Assembly: GCF_005952805.1 (NCBI RefSeq)
Contig: NZ_CP040709.1
Location: 3,844,001 to 3,908,000 of the forward strand
Direction of reading: 5' to 3'
Source: Inhella inkyongensis
GTDB lineage: Bacteria > Pseudomonadota > Gammaproteobacteria > Burkholderiales > Burkholderiaceae_C
Length of the DNA: 64,000 nucleotides
The notes beneath the pieces are model-generated. The model did no database searches and was not told where the DNA came from. It was given only the letters and a program-made list of their open reading frames with translations. Both the position numbers and the translations under genes were made by a program. This document shows positions 1-9,517 of this stretch, piece after piece (positions within the stretch are counted from its first letter, which is position 1; every line of letters begins with the position of its first letter).

Positions 1-547
1 CACCTGGGCCGGCGTGCGCCCGGTGCTGGACAGTGGCGCCGGCGTCGATCCCTCCAAGGAAAGCCGCGAGCACCTGGTGCTGGCGCATCAAGGTCTGGTG
101 GCCATCAGCGGCGGCAAGCTCACCACCTTCCGCCGCATGGCCCGCGAGGCCCTGGCCAAGGCGCGCCCCTGGCTGCCGATGCTGGGGCCCGAGACCGGCC
201 CCGGCATCCTGCTGCCGGCCGCCGCCGGCGCCGGCATACCGGCGCGCCTGAGCGGGCGCTTTGGTGCGCGCGCCACCGAGGTGCTTGCGCAAGGCAGGCA
301 GCCGCTCTGGGGGCAGACCCTGACGGGCGAGCTGCGCCACAGCCTGCAGCATGAGCAGGTGCACCATCTCGACGACCTGCTGCTGCGCCGCACCCGCCTG
401 GGGCTTCTGGCCTCCGACTTCGGCCGCAGCCTGCTGCCGGCCCTGCAGCCCCATTGCCAGCAACTGCTGGGCTGGGACGCCGCCCGCTTCGAGCAAGAGT
501 GCCAGCGTTATCTCGCGCTGATGCACGACCAACACAAGGCCTTGTGA
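1..547 (+). CDS. glpD: Glycerol-3-phosphate dehydrogenase (GlpD-like), C-terminal part
   Basis: Only the last ~181 codons are present; the reading frame is already open at base 2 and the 5' part lies outside the window. The visible start reads TWAGVRPVLDSG, followed by a stretch containing SGGKLTTFRRMA, which matches the FAD-binding core and start of the C-terminal domain of FAD-dependent glycerol-3-phosphate dehydrogenases. These oxidise sn-glycerol 3-phosphate to dihydroxyacetone phosphate and pass electrons to quinone at the inner membrane. The stop TGA shares bases with the ATG of the kinase that follows, so the two are translationally coupled and probably act on the same polyol pathway. 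A related GlpA/GlpO-type oxidase cannot be excluded because the N-terminus is missing. Confidence 0.8.
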   Translation, partial: TWAGVRPVLDSGAGVDPSKESREHLVLAHQGLVAISGGKLTTFRRMAREALAKARPWLPMLGPETGPGILLPAAAGAGIPARLSGRFGARATEVLAQGRQPLWGQTLTGELRHSLQHEQVHHLDDLLLRRTRLGLLASDFGRSLLPALQPHCQQLLGWDAARFEQECQRYLALMHDQHKAL

Positions 548-2109
548 TGAAAGACCTGCTGCTCTCCATCGACCTGGGCACCCAGTCCGTCCGCGCCCTG
601 GTCTACGACCTTCAAGGCAATCTGCTGGGCCGCCAGCAGCAGGTCTTCAGCGACTACCAGCGTGAGCATCCGGGCTGGATGAGCCACGACGGCGAGGGCT
701 TCTGGCAGGCCGCCGCCGCCTGCTGCCAGCGCCTGTGGGCGCAACAGCGCGAATGGCAGGAGCGCATCGCTGGCGTGTCGGTCACCACCCAGCGCGGCTC
801 CATCGTGCCGATGGACGCGAGCGGCAACTGCCTGGCCCCGGTGCTGATCTGGCTGGACCAGCGCCAGGCCTCGGTGCTGCCGCCCATCCATCCGCTGTGG
901 CGCGCCGCCTTTGCCGTGGCCGGCGTGGCCGGCACCATCGCCACGCTGCAGCGCGACGCCGAAGTGAACTGGTGGGCGCAGCATGCCCCGGACGTGCACC
1001 GCAAGACGCACAAATTCATGCTCGTCAGCGGCCTCTTGAACCAACGCCTGAGCGGGCGCTTCGCGGACTCCATCGGCTCCCAAGTCGCCTACCTGCCCTT
1101 CGACTACAAGCGCCACGCCTGGGCCCCTGGCAGCGACTGGAAATGGCAGGCCCTGGCCGTGCGCCCCGAACAGCTGCCCGAGCTGCTGCCCGTGGGCAGC
1201 CGCATTGGTGAAGTGACGCGCGAGGCCAGCGCCACCACCGGCATCCCGGCCGGCACGCCGGTGATTGCGGCGGCGGCCGACAAGGCCTGCGAGATCCTGG
1301 GCTCGGGCGCGCTGGCGCCCGAGGTGGGCGCGCTGAGCTATGGCACCACCGCCACCATCAACCTCACCAGCCCGCGCTACCTGGAGCACACCGCCTTTGT
1401 GCCGCCCTACCCGGCGGCGGTGGCCGGCCACTACAGCGCCGAGGTGCAGATCACGCGCGGCTTCTGGCTGGTGAGCTGGTTCAAGGAGCAGTTCGGCCAC
1501 CCCGAACGCGCCGCCGCCGAAGGCCTGGGCGTGGCGCCCGAGGTGCTGTTCGACGAGCTGGTGGCCCAGGTGCCGCCCGGCTCCTTGGGCCTGACCCTGC
1601 AGCCCACCTGGAGCCCCGGCATCCGCGAACCCGGCCCCGAGGCCAAAGGCGCCATCATCGGCTTCGGTGAGGCCCACACCCGCGCGCATCTCTACCGCGC
1701 CATCCTTGAAGGCCTGGCCTATGCGCTGCGCAGCGGCCGCGACAAGCTGGAGAAGAAGAGCGGCGTGCACATGAAGGAGCTGCGCGTCAGCGGCGGCGGC
1801 TCGCAGAGCGACGCCGCCATGCAGCTCACCGCCGACGTCTTCAATCTGCCCACCGCCCGCCCCCACACCCACGAGACCTCGGGCCTGGGCGCGGCCATGG
1901 ACTGCGCGGTGGGCCTGGGGCTACACCGCGACTTCGAAACCGCCGTGGCCGAGATGACGCGCGTGGCCCGCTGGTTCGAGCCCCAGCCGGAAGCCGTGCG
2001 CACCTATGACGCGCTGTACCGCGAGGTCTACAGCCCGCTCTATGGGCGCCTGAAGCCGCTCTACCAGCAGATCCAGAAGATCACCGGGTATCCGGCGCGC
2101 TCCCACTGA
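547..2109 (+). CDS. FGGY-family carbohydrate/polyol kinase
   Basis: 520 residues, the usual FGGY length. The N-terminal ATPase motif (IDLGTQSVRALVYD) and the second-domain motif (RVSGGGSQSDAAMQL) are both present, so two actin-like domains are complete. FGGY kinases phosphorylate sugars or polyols with ATP in the cytoplasm. The start is set by the TGATG overlap with the glpD-like gene. That coupling suggests a polyol substrate such as glycerol or a related alcohol, with the upstream dehydrogenase oxidising the phosphorylated product. The substrate cannot be read from the sequence; xylulose- or glycerol-kinase-like activity are both possible. Confidence 0.85.
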   Translation: MKDLLLSIDLGTQSVRALVYDLQGNLLGRQQQVFSDYQREHPGWMSHDGEGFWQAAAACCQRLWAQQREWQERIAGVSVTTQRGSIVPMDASGNCLAPVLIWLDQRQASVLPPIHPLWRAAFAVAGVAGTIATLQRDAEVNWWAQHAPDVHRKTHKFMLVSGLLNQRLSGRFADSIGSQVAYLPFDYKRHAWAPGSDWKWQALAVRPEQLPELLPVGSRIGEVTREASATTGIPAGTPVIAAAADKACEILGSGALAPEVGALSYGTTATINLTSPRYLEHTAFVPPYPAAVAGHYSAEVQITRGFWLVSWFKEQFGHPERAAAEGLGVAPEVLFDELVAQVPPGSLGLTLQPTWSPGIREPGPEAKGAIIGFGEAHTRAHLYRAILEGLAYALRSGRDKLEKKSGVHMKELRVSGGGSQSDAAMQLTADVFNLPTARPHTHETSGLGAAMDCAVGLGLHRDFETAVAEMTRVARWFEPQPEAVRTYDALYREVYSPLYGRLKPLYQQIQKITGYPARSH

Positions 2110-2232
2110 GCCCTTGATCGACGCCAAATTCTGGCGAATTTGAGGGGCCTTGCTGGGGTTGGCACGGGGCGCCGCGGGATGCGGCTGCGGCATCATGGAC
2201 ACCCATCCGCTGGCCACTGCAAAGGATTGCCC

Positions 2233-3375
2233 ATGTCCGATCGCGCTTTGGTGATGGTCGTCGATGACGACCCCATCATGCAGTCGCTCTATGAAGACGC
2301 ACTGAGTCCGGATTTCGAGCTGCTACCCGCCAACAGCGGGGTCGAAGCCCTGGCCCTGCTGGAGCAGCGCCGCCCGGACGTGGTGCTGATGGATGTGGAC
2401 ATGCCGGGGCTGGATGGCTATCAAACCTGCCGCCTGCTGCAAGCCAACATGGTCCAGGCCCCGCCGGTGCTCTTTGTCTCGGCGCGCGACCAACTGCAAG
2501 ACCGCATGCGCGGCTATGACGCCGGCGGCAGCGACTATGTGTGCAAGCCCTGGCAGGCGCCGGAGCTGGTGATCAAGATCCGTCGCCTGCTCGAACAGGT
2601 GAGCCAGACCAAAGCGCTGGAAGGCGAACGCGACGAGGCCGTGAATGCCGTGCTCAGCAGCGCCGACATGGCCGGCGAACTGGGCGTGGTGCTGGACTTT
2701 CAGCGCGGGCTCAATACCTGCCGGGACTACCGCGCCGTGGCCGACCTGCTGTTCCAGACCCTGGAACGCTATGACCTGGACGGCTGTTTGCGCATCAGCG
2801 GGCGCGGCGGCGCACTGTCCATCAACCGCAGCGGGCAGTGCAGCGCGCTGGAGTGGTCCATCCTGGAGTCGCTGGCCGCGCAGACCGAAGGGCCGCGCAT
2901 CCGCCCCATCCATCAAAACACCAGCTTCAACTTCGGCCAGATCATCCTGTTTGTGCGCAATCTGACGATGTGCCGCAGCGCTGACATGGAAGCCGAAGCC
3001 CGCGAGCGCCAGGGCCGAGCGATCGATAACGTGGCCTTGCTGCTGGAGGGCGCGGTGGCGCGCCTGGCCACGCTCGACAGCGGCCAAGTCGAGCAGGACC
3101 TGGACCGCATCCGCCGGATGGTGCAACTCACCAAGTCGGCGCTGGCCAACGTGGCCCAGCGCAACCGCGCCATCAGCGCCACGGTGCATCAAAGCTTCGA
3201 GCAATTGCAGAACGAGCTGGAGGAAAGCTTTGTGCACCTGGGCCTGATGCGCAGCCAGGAAGAGCACCTGACCGAGCTGGTCAAGGCCCATGCGCAAACC
3301 GCCATGGCTGCGCTGGAACAGGCGCGCGACACCGAAGCGGCGCTGCGCCGCATCGTGCAGGAACTCGACGGCTGA
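2233..3375 (+). CDS. Response regulator with N-terminal REC domain and C-terminal coiled coil
   Basis: 380 residues. The REC domain spans about residues 1-125, with acidic pocket DDD at 11-13, phospho-acceptor Asp54 in VLMDVDMPG, and the Lys of CKPW. After it comes about 100 residues without a recognised motif and then a long Glu/Gln/Ala-rich helical region (about 245-380) that looks like a coiled coil. No DNA-binding or c-di-GMP domain is visible, so output is probably by protein contact. The start MSDRAL is preceded by AAAGGA. It converges on the hybrid kinase that ends 12 bp downstream on the other strand, and may serve that kinase. Confidence 0.8.
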   Translation: MSDRALVMVVDDDPIMQSLYEDALSPDFELLPANSGVEALALLEQRRPDVVLMDVDMPGLDGYQTCRLLQANMVQAPPVLFVSARDQLQDRMRGYDAGGSDYVCKPWQAPELVIKIRRLLEQVSQTKALEGERDEAVNAVLSSADMAGELGVVLDFQRGLNTCRDYRAVADLLFQTLERYDLDGCLRISGRGGALSINRSGQCSALEWSILESLAAQTEGPRIRPIHQNTSFNFGQIILFVRNLTMCRSADMEAEARERQGRAIDNVALLLEGAVARLATLDSGQVEQDLDRIRRMVQLTKSALANVAQRNRAISATVHQSFEQLQNELEESFVHLGLMRSQEEHLTELVKAHAQTAMAALEQARDTEAALRRIVQELDG

Positions 3376-3387
3376 GAGCCCGGCGGC

Positions 3388-6300
3388 TCAGGCCGCCAGC
3401 AAGGCCTCGCAGCTGGCTGCCAGGGCCTGGCGCAGCGGCTCCAGATCGGGCAGTTGCTGCGCGTCCAGGCTCTGCTCCACCTCGGCCGCGCAGGCGCTGA
3501 TGGTCACCAGGCCCAGCGACGCTCCCGTGCCCCGCAGGGTGTGCGCCAAACGGCGCGCCGACGCCCAATCGCCCGCCGCGGTCAAAGCCTGGATGCGCGC
3601 GCCAGCCCCTGAGTGCTCCGCAGCGAAGCGCTGCAGCAAAGGCAGCAAGCGGTCCAGCCGACCGCCCAATACCCGCATGCCCTGGGCCAAGTCCAGGCCA
3701 GGCACGCCGGCCAGGCGTTGGGCCGCCGGCGAGTCTGCTGGCGCCGATGCGGGCTCGGGCGGTTGCGGCGGCACCGGCATTGGCGGGGCCACACTGGCCG
3801 CCGGCGGCGCACCGGAGGCTGACCCCAACCACTTGAGCAGGGTGCCGTACAGCACCTCCGGCAGCACCGGCTTGCCGATGTGATCGTTCATGCCGGCCGC
3901 CAAGGCGGCCGCACGGTCCTCGTCAAAGGCATTGGCCGTCATCGCCACGATGGGGGTCTGGCGATGCGTGGGCAGAGCCCGGATCGCGCGCGTGGCCTCA
4001 AAGCCGTCCATCACCGGCATGCGCAGGTCCATCAAGATGAGGTCGTAGGGCGTGGTGGCCGCCATGCGCAAGGCCTCCTGGCCGTTCTCGGCCACATCGG
4101 CACGCAGCTCGGCATCGGCCAGCAGATCCAGCGCAATCTCCTGATTGATGGGGATGTCTTCCACCAGCAGCAAGCGGGCGTTGTGGCCCCGCAGGCGCTC
4201 CTGCGCCGACCCCTGCGGCACCACCTCGGACACCGTCGGCGCGGGCGTTTGATGCGCCCGCTCAAAGGGGGCCTCAAACCAGAAGCAGCTGCCCTTGCCG
4301 ACCGCGCTATCGACACCCACCGTGCCACCCATCAACTCGGCCAGGCGGCGCACGATGGCCAGCCCCAGGCCGGTGCCACCATAGCGGCGCGTGGTGCTGC
4401 TCTCGGCCTGCTCGAACACCTGGAACAAACGCGCCTGTTGTTCGGCACTCAGGCCCACGCCGGTGTCGCGCACCTCAAAACGCAGGCGTAGCGCGGGGCC
4501 CTCCAGTGCGCGCACCTGCAGGCGGATCTCGCCCTGCTCGGTGAACTTGACCGCGTTGGACAGGAAGTTCAGCAGGATCTGGCCCAGGCGCAGCCCGTCG
4601 CCCGCCAAGCGCGCAGGCACATCGCCCACGTCAACCTCCAAGCTGTTGCCACTGGCCGTGGCCCGCTCGCGCACCATGTAGATCACGCCATCCAGCAATT
4701 CGCGCAGATCAAAGTCGTTGATCTCGATCTGCAACTTGCCCGCTTCGATTTTTGAAAGATCCAGGACATCGTTCAGGATGCCCAGCAGGTGCGAGGCCGC
4801 CTGATCGATCTTGCGCGCTCGGTCGCGCAGCGAGGCCAGCAACTGCGCCGGCGGCGCTGCGGCCGTGCTGCCCAGATCGCGCTCGATCAGATGCGTCAGG
4901 CCCAAGATCGCATTCATGGGCGTGCGAATCTCGTGGCTCATATTGGCCAGGAAAGCACTCTTGCTGTGGCTGGCCGCCTCGGCCAGGCGCTTGGCCTCGG
5001 CCAACTCGGCGGTGCGCTGCAGCACCAGCTCTTCCAGGTGGTGACGGTACTGCACCAGCTCCTCGCGCAGGGAGCGCTTTTCGCTGATGTCCTCTTGCAC
5101 GGCGACGTAATGGGTGACCTCGCCACTGGCCTGGCGCAAGGGGTGGATGGAAGCCAGGTCGGTGTAGATGCTGCCGTCCTTGCGTCGGTTGGTGAGTTCG
5201 CCCTGCCAGCGTTCCCCCGCCATCAGCGTGGTCCACATGCGCTGGTACACGCCAGGATCCGTCTTGCCTGAAGAAAGCATGCGCGGGTTGTGGCCCAACA
5301 CCTCGCTCTGCGAGTAACCGGAGATGCGCTCGAAGGCCGCGTTGACGAACTCGATCCGCCCTTGGATGTCCGTGATGATGATGCTGGCCGGGCTTTGTTC
5401 CAGAGCCAGCGAGAGCTTCTTGAGTTCACGTTCGGCGCGCTTGCGGGCATCGATGTCCAGGCCCAATGCCATCAGGCAGGCCCGCCCATCGAGCTGGACG
5501 CGCTGCAAATGCACCTCTTGCCAGAAGCTGCTGCCATCGCTGCGTTCGCTCAGCCACTCGAAACGGTGCGAACCCTGTTCACCCAAGGCCTCCATCTGGC
5601 GCTGCAACTCCGCCGTCGCCGCCCCCGACTTTTCAGGCGGTGCCTGCCGCAGGGCCTCCAGGCTCTCATAGCGCAAGGACTCCAGGGCACTGCGGTTCAA
5701 CTCCAGCAGCGTCAGGTCCTGCGCGTCAAAGATGAACATGGGCACGACGGCGTCGTCGAAGAGCGTGCGAAAGCGCGTTTCGCTGGCACGCAAGGCCGCC
5801 TCCGCCTGCTTGGCCGCCGTGATGTCGCGCGCGATGCCGAACACCCCTTGGAGCTGGCCGTCGGCCCCCAGCAAGGGCGCCTTGATGACGGACAAGATGA
5901 TGGCATGACCGTCAGCGGCGCGCGACTCCACCTCCCAGCTCTGCGGGCGCCGGGACTCGGCCACGGCGCGATCCTGCTCGGCAAAGTGGCGGGCCTCCTC
6001 AGGCGACAGCAAGTCGGCATCGGTGCGCCCGATGAGAGAGCCCTCGGACAGGCCCATGAACACCGTGGTCGCCCGGTTGACCAAGGTGTAGCGCCCCGCC
6101 AAATCCTTGGCAAAGATGATGTCCTGCGAGTTGTCGGTAATGCCTTGCAGCAACTCCAGGGCCTGCAGGCGCTGTTCCTGCTCGATCTGCACGGCCCGCC
6201 CGGCCCAGGCGCGCAGGCGCTGCTGCTGCAGGGCATACACGGCCCAGGCCAGCACCACCGCCATCAAGCCCGCCAGGGCGATCTGCAGCGATGGACTCTG

Positions 6301-7197
6301 GGCGTGGGCCCATAACTCGGCCCGGTCCATCTTGGACACCAGGAACCATGGAGTGCCAGGAACCGCCAGGCCAACCGCCAGCACGGACTCATCGCGATAG
6401 TCGCGCGCCAAATGAACTTCACCCGGCGCCAACTCGCCCCGCAATAGCCGCGCCGCAAACACCGGAGAGCTCATCGGAAGACGCCGCTTAAGTGTCACTT
6501 CCGCCACGGGGTGACGCGGTGGATTCAGGTAGACCAGCTCCTCGCCAGCACGGCGCACCAGCAAGGTTTCCGCCGTGGCACTGGGCACAGGCCAGACGCC
6601 CAGCTGGCGATACAGCCAGTCCGCCGGGTCCACGCGCAAGACCACCCAGAGGGGCTCACCCTGTACTTCGGTCATGCGGGCCACGAATGCCAGTCGTGAA
6701 CGCTGCTTTGCGTCCCCAAAGGGCCCAATCACTTCAATCTCTGGCGAGCCGGCCTGAGCACCCATGGTGGCGATCAAATCGGGGATCGCCACCACATCGT
6801 CCTCGTCCTCACCCGCAGCCACCCACTGCCCGCTCTGGTTCACCAGAGCCACCGAGCGATAACCGCTGTGCAGCCGAAAGCTCTCCAGGCGCCCCGCAAT
6901 CAAACCTTGCGCCTGCGCATCACCCGCCTTCCAGGCGTGGTACTGACGCGCCAGCAACTCGCTGGTACTGATGTTGAGCACATCGGCGCGTCGCTCCTTC
7001 AACCAATCGCCCACCTGATCGGCCTTTATGCGGCCGATCGTCTGCAGCCGCCGCCCTTCGTCCTCGTGCTCGTACAACCAGACCGAGCGCACGCCCAGCG
7101 CGGCCAGAACGACGATGCCCAGGGTCAGCAGCGCAAAGTTGCGCCAATCAGTGAGCCAACTGCCCAGGCCCTGAGGAAGATAGCGGCGCTCGTTCAT
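3388..7197 (-). CDS. Membrane hybrid sensor histidine kinase (sensor-PAS-PAS-PAS-HisKA-HATPase-REC-HPt)
   Basis: 1269 residues. A first membrane helix lies at about 21-42 and a second at about 303-325, enclosing a ~260-residue periplasmic sensor region (Cache-like by position). Three PAS repeats follow at about 345-465, 470-585 and 590-710. HisKA has His755 in [12 protein letters not shown], then an HATPase domain with DTGVGL and [13 protein letters not shown] domain ([23 protein letters not shown]) and a C-terminal HPt domain ([14 protein letters not shown]) complete a full phosphorelay in one chain. Its ATG overlaps the stop of the REC-EAL gene (ATGA), so the two are co-transcribed and co-translated. 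The likely job is sensing a periplasmic or PAS-bound signal and relaying phosphate, possibly to the REC-EAL protein. The ligand is unknown. Confidence 0.92.
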   Translation of the reverse strand: MNERRYLPQGLGSWLTDWRNFALLTLGIVVLAALGVRSVWLYEHEDEGRRLQTIGRIKADQVGDWLKERRADVLNISTSELLARQYHAWKAGDAQAQGLIAGRLESFRLHSGYRSVALVNQSGQWVAAGEDEDDVVAIPDLIATMGAQAGSPEIEVIGPFGDAKQRSRLAFVARMTEVQGEPLWVVLRVDPADWLYRQLGVWPVPSATAETLLVRRAGEELVYLNPPRHPVAEVTLKRRLPMSSPVFAARLLRGELAPGEVHLARDYRDESVLAVGLAVPGTPWFLVSKMDRAELWAHAQSPSLQIALAGLMAVVLAWAVYALQQQRLRAWAGRAVQIEQEQRLQALELLQGITDNSQDIIFAKDLAGRYTLVNRATTVFMGLSEGSLIGRTDADLLSPEEARHFAEQDRAVAESRRPQSWEVESRAADGHAIILSVIKAPLLGADGQLQGVFGIARDITAAKQAEAALRASETRFRTLFDDAVVPMFIFDAQDLTLLELNRSALESLRYESLEALRQAPPEKSGAATAELQRQMEALGEQGSHRFEWLSERSDGSSFWQEVHLQRVQLDGRACLMALGLDIDARKRAERELKKLSLALEQSPASIIITDIQGRIEFVNAAFERISGYSQSEVLGHNPRMLSSGKTDPGVYQRMWTTLMAGERWQGELTNRRKDGSIYTDLASIHPLRQASGEVTHYVAVQEDISEKRSLREELVQYRHHLEELVLQRTAELAEAKRLAEAASHSKSAFLANMSHEIRTPMNAILGLTHLIERDLGSTAAAPPAQLLASLRDRARKIDQAASHLLGILNDVLDLSKIEAGKLQIEINDFDLRELLDGVIYMVRERATASGNSLEVDVGDVPARLAGDGLRLGQILLNFLSNAVKFTEQGEIRLQVRALEGPALRLRFEVRDTGVGLSAEQQARLFQVFEQAESSTTRRYGGTGLGLAIVRRLAELMGGTVGVDSAVGKGSCFWFEAPFERAHQTPAPTVSEVVPQGSAQERLRGHNARLLLVEDIPINQEIALDLLADAELRADVAENGQEALRMAATTPYDLILMDLRMPVMDGFEATRAIRALPTHRQTPIVAMTANAFDEDRAAALAAGMNDHIGKPVLPEVLYGTLLKWLGSASGAPPAASVAPPMPVPPQPPEPASAPADSPAAQRLAGVPGLDLAQGMRVLGGRLDRLLPLLQRFAAEHSGAGARIQALTAAGDWASARRLAHTLRGTGASLGLVTISACAAEVEQSLDAQQLPDLEPLRQALAASCEALLAA

Positions 7198-8765
7198 GAC
7201 ATCCCCTGCACTGACAGGCCCAGACCCTGGGCAATGCGCCGCCAATGCGCCGGCAACAAGGGCTGGCGCAACGCCAGGGCCCCCAACTCCAAGGCCAGGA
7301 ACGGAGCGGAACCATCATCCGGCCCATCCAGCAGAACCAAACAGGCCGCCGGCCAGCGATCCCGCAGGGCCCACAGCTGGGCCTCATCGGGCACGGCGTC
7401 GAGCGACACAAAGATCAGATCCGGCCCCGCGCTCACGGCCCGCGCCGCGGCCAGGTCGGGGCAAGACTCCGGCACCAGCGTCGACCAGGGCGAACCCTCC
7501 CAGACCTCGTCAGTGCGGCCCACCCCCAGCCCCAGAACCGGCAGGCGCGGCCCCTCGCTGCCTTCCAGCAAGCCGGGCTGCCAGGCACTGACCCAGGCCC
7601 GCAACGCCGCCTCGGGCATGGGACGCGCCACCAAATAGCCCTGAATGATCGAGGCGCCCAGGGCCCGCAGACCCTGCAGTTGCCGGTAGTGCTCCACCCC
7701 TTCGGCCACCACCGAGATGCCCAGCCCCCGGCCGAAGGCCATCAAGGTCTGCAGGATGCGATCCATCTTGCGGTCCTGCCCCATGCGGCGCACAAAGCTG
7801 GCGTCCACCTTGAGCTCGCCAAAGGGCAGATCGGCCAATTGCGCCAGGCTGGAGTAGCCGGTTCCGAAGTCGTCAATCGACAGGGTGGCGCCCATCAGGG
7901 AGAGCCGGCTCAGCGTTTCCAACGCCGCGACGCGATCGTTCATCAGGCGGCTCTCGGTCACCTCCAGGGTCAGCTGCGTCAGCGGTACACCGGCCGCCGC
8001 CGCGCGGTCGGCAATCTGCTCGGGCAGGTCGAGGCGGTCGGTGCAATCCATGGACAAATTGACCGCCGCCTTGAGTTGCCATCCCAGGGCCTGCCACGCA
8101 GCCAGGTCGGCCAGCACCTGCTCCAGCATGCACAGAAAGAGTTCCCAGGACAGCCCGGCCTCCTCCAGGACCGGCACGAAATCGGCCGGACTGACCATGC
8201 GGCCGTCCGGCCGGAACCAGCGCGCCAAGGCCTCCACCCCCACCAGGCGCAACTGCTGTGCGTCCACCTTGGGCTGATACCAAGGCCGGATGTCGCGCCG
8301 CTGCAGGGCCAGGCGCAAATCCTCCACCTCGAAGCTGCGCACGGGCGCCGGAGCCGGGGCACGGGCGGGCACGGCGGCCGGCGTCGCCACGGCCAACACC
8401 TCCTCCAGCGCCGCCAAGGTGACCGGCTTTTGCAAACTGCCCGCCATGCGCAGGCCCAGAGACTGCCCCAGCGCCTGAATGCTGTGCAGGATGTCGGGCC
8501 GGGCCGCGCTGATCAGCACCACGCTGGGGCGCAAACCCACATCGGCCAATTGGTGCAAAAAGCGCGGCCCATCCACCTCGGGCATGGACAGATCGGTGAT
8601 CACGGTCCGTACGGGCTCACCCGCCTGCAACCAGGCCAGCGCCTGTTCGGCCCGCTCGGCCTTCAACACCCGGCGCACCCCCAAGGACTCCAGCTGTTGA
8701 CCGAGGATTTCCAAGAACAGTGGGTCGTCGTCGACCACCAGCACCGTGTCATCCGATCCTGCCAT
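7194..8765 (-). CDS. REC-EAL response regulator (c-di-GMP phosphodiesterase type)
   Basis: 523 residues. REC at about 1-125 with phospho-acceptor Asp58 (VITDLSMPEVDG). The EAL domain at about 150-390 keeps the catalytic signatures VGVEALARW, VNLSMD, LEVTES, DDFGTGYSSL, KVDASF and VAEGVE, so it is probably an active c-di-GMP phosphodiesterase. The last ~125 residues have no catalytic motif and resemble a degenerate receiver. It is first in a two-gene minus-strand unit with the hybrid kinase (4-bp overlap), which implies that the kinase controls c-di-GMP turnover through this protein. Confidence 0.9.
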   Translation of the reverse strand: MAGSDDTVLVVDDDPLFLEILGQQLESLGVRRVLKAERAEQALAWLQAGEPVRTVITDLSMPEVDGPRFLHQLADVGLRPSVVLISAARPDILHSIQALGQSLGLRMAGSLQKPVTLAALEEVLAVATPAAVPARAPAPAPVRSFEVEDLRLALQRRDIRPWYQPKVDAQQLRLVGVEALARWFRPDGRMVSPADFVPVLEEAGLSWELFLCMLEQVLADLAAWQALGWQLKAAVNLSMDCTDRLDLPEQIADRAAAAGVPLTQLTLEVTESRLMNDRVAALETLSRLSLMGATLSIDDFGTGYSSLAQLADLPFGELKVDASFVRRMGQDRKMDRILQTLMAFGRGLGISVVAEGVEHYRQLQGLRALGASIIQGYLVARPMPEAALRAWVSAWQPGLLEGSEGPRLPVLGLGVGRTDEVWEGSPWSTLVPESCPDLAAARAVSAGPDLIFVSLDAVPDEAQLWALRDRWPAACLVLLDGPDDGSAPFLALELGALALRQPLLPAHWRRIAQGLGLSVQGMS

Positions 8766-8845
8766 CGTTCCCCTCCCTGTCCAAGTCTCAGGCTACCGGG
8801 TTTTGTCGACCTGTCCATGCAGGACTGCACGGAGCCTGCGTTGCG

Positions 8846-9430
8846 TCAAGGCTGCGCAGCCAGCTCGCGATGCAGCCAGGCGCGGGCCAAGGCCCAGTCT
8901 CGCTTGACGGTGGCCAATGAAATGCCCTGCAGCTCGGCAATCTCTTCGTTTTCCAGCCCGCCGAAATAGCGCAGCTCCACCCCTTGAGCGGCGCGTGGGT
9001 CCACCGCCTCGAAGGCCAGCAAGGCCTCGTGCACGGCCAGCACATCGCGATCCGCCGGCAGCGCCAGCTGCTCCAGGCCCGAGAGCGTGAGCGCTTGCAA
9101 GTCGGCCTCGCGCTTGGCTGCGCGCCGGGCCAGTTCGTGGTTCACCAGGATGCGCCGCATCATCAGCGAGGCCACCGCCAGGAAGTGGCTGCGATTGCGC
9201 CATTGGGTGCGCGTTTGCTCGGCCAGACGAAACCAGGCTTCGTGTGACAGCCCGGTGGGCGACAGGGTGTGCCCGCTCGACTCTTTGCGCAGATGCGAAC
9301 GCGCCAGCCGACGCAGCTCGTCGTAAAGCAGGGCGAAGAGCTGATCGCCCACCGGCAAGCCCTCGGCAGGCTGCTGGGCCAACCACTGCGTGATCTGGTC
9401 GCGTTCCGGGGCGGCCAAAAAATTTGTCAC
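8846..9430 (-). CDS. ECF-type sigma-70 family RNA polymerase sigma factor
   Basis: 194 residues from a GTG start (TNFLAAPERDQ...) preceded by AAAGGC. Region 2 is visible in LFALLYDELRRLARSHLRKE and region 4 in the C-terminal stretch ending with EIAELQGISLATVKRDW, a clear helix-turn-helix. The sequence type (short, ending in an LHREL-like tail) matches ECF factors that in Burkholderiales and Planctomycetes often sit next to Ser/Thr kinases, and one lies nearby at 11051. It is divergent from the Ala-Pro-rich lipoprotein gene, a plausible target. An N-terminal ATG is absent; a later start would cost part of region 2. Confidence 0.85.
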   Translation of the reverse strand: MTNFLAAPERDQITQWLAQQPAEGLPVGDQLFALLYDELRRLARSHLRKESSGHTLSPTGLSHEAWFRLAEQTRTQWRNRSHFLAVASLMMRRILVNHELARRAAKREADLQALTLSGLEQLALPADRDVLAVHEALLAFEAVDPRAAQGVELRYFGGLENEEIAELQGISLATVKRDWALARAWLHRELAAQP

Positions 9431-9517
9431 GGCCGTGAGCCTTTTGGATTGCCGGGGCGGCGTAAGCAAGGGCAAACCCCTTCTTTGGGGTGCCCCCTGA
9501 ACCCACCGGAGATTGCC

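Noticed and set aside
508..1872. Long minus-strand reading frame opposite the FGGY kinase
   Set aside because: High-GC shadow frame; the plus-strand frame has all FGGY motifs and is coupled to the upstream gene.
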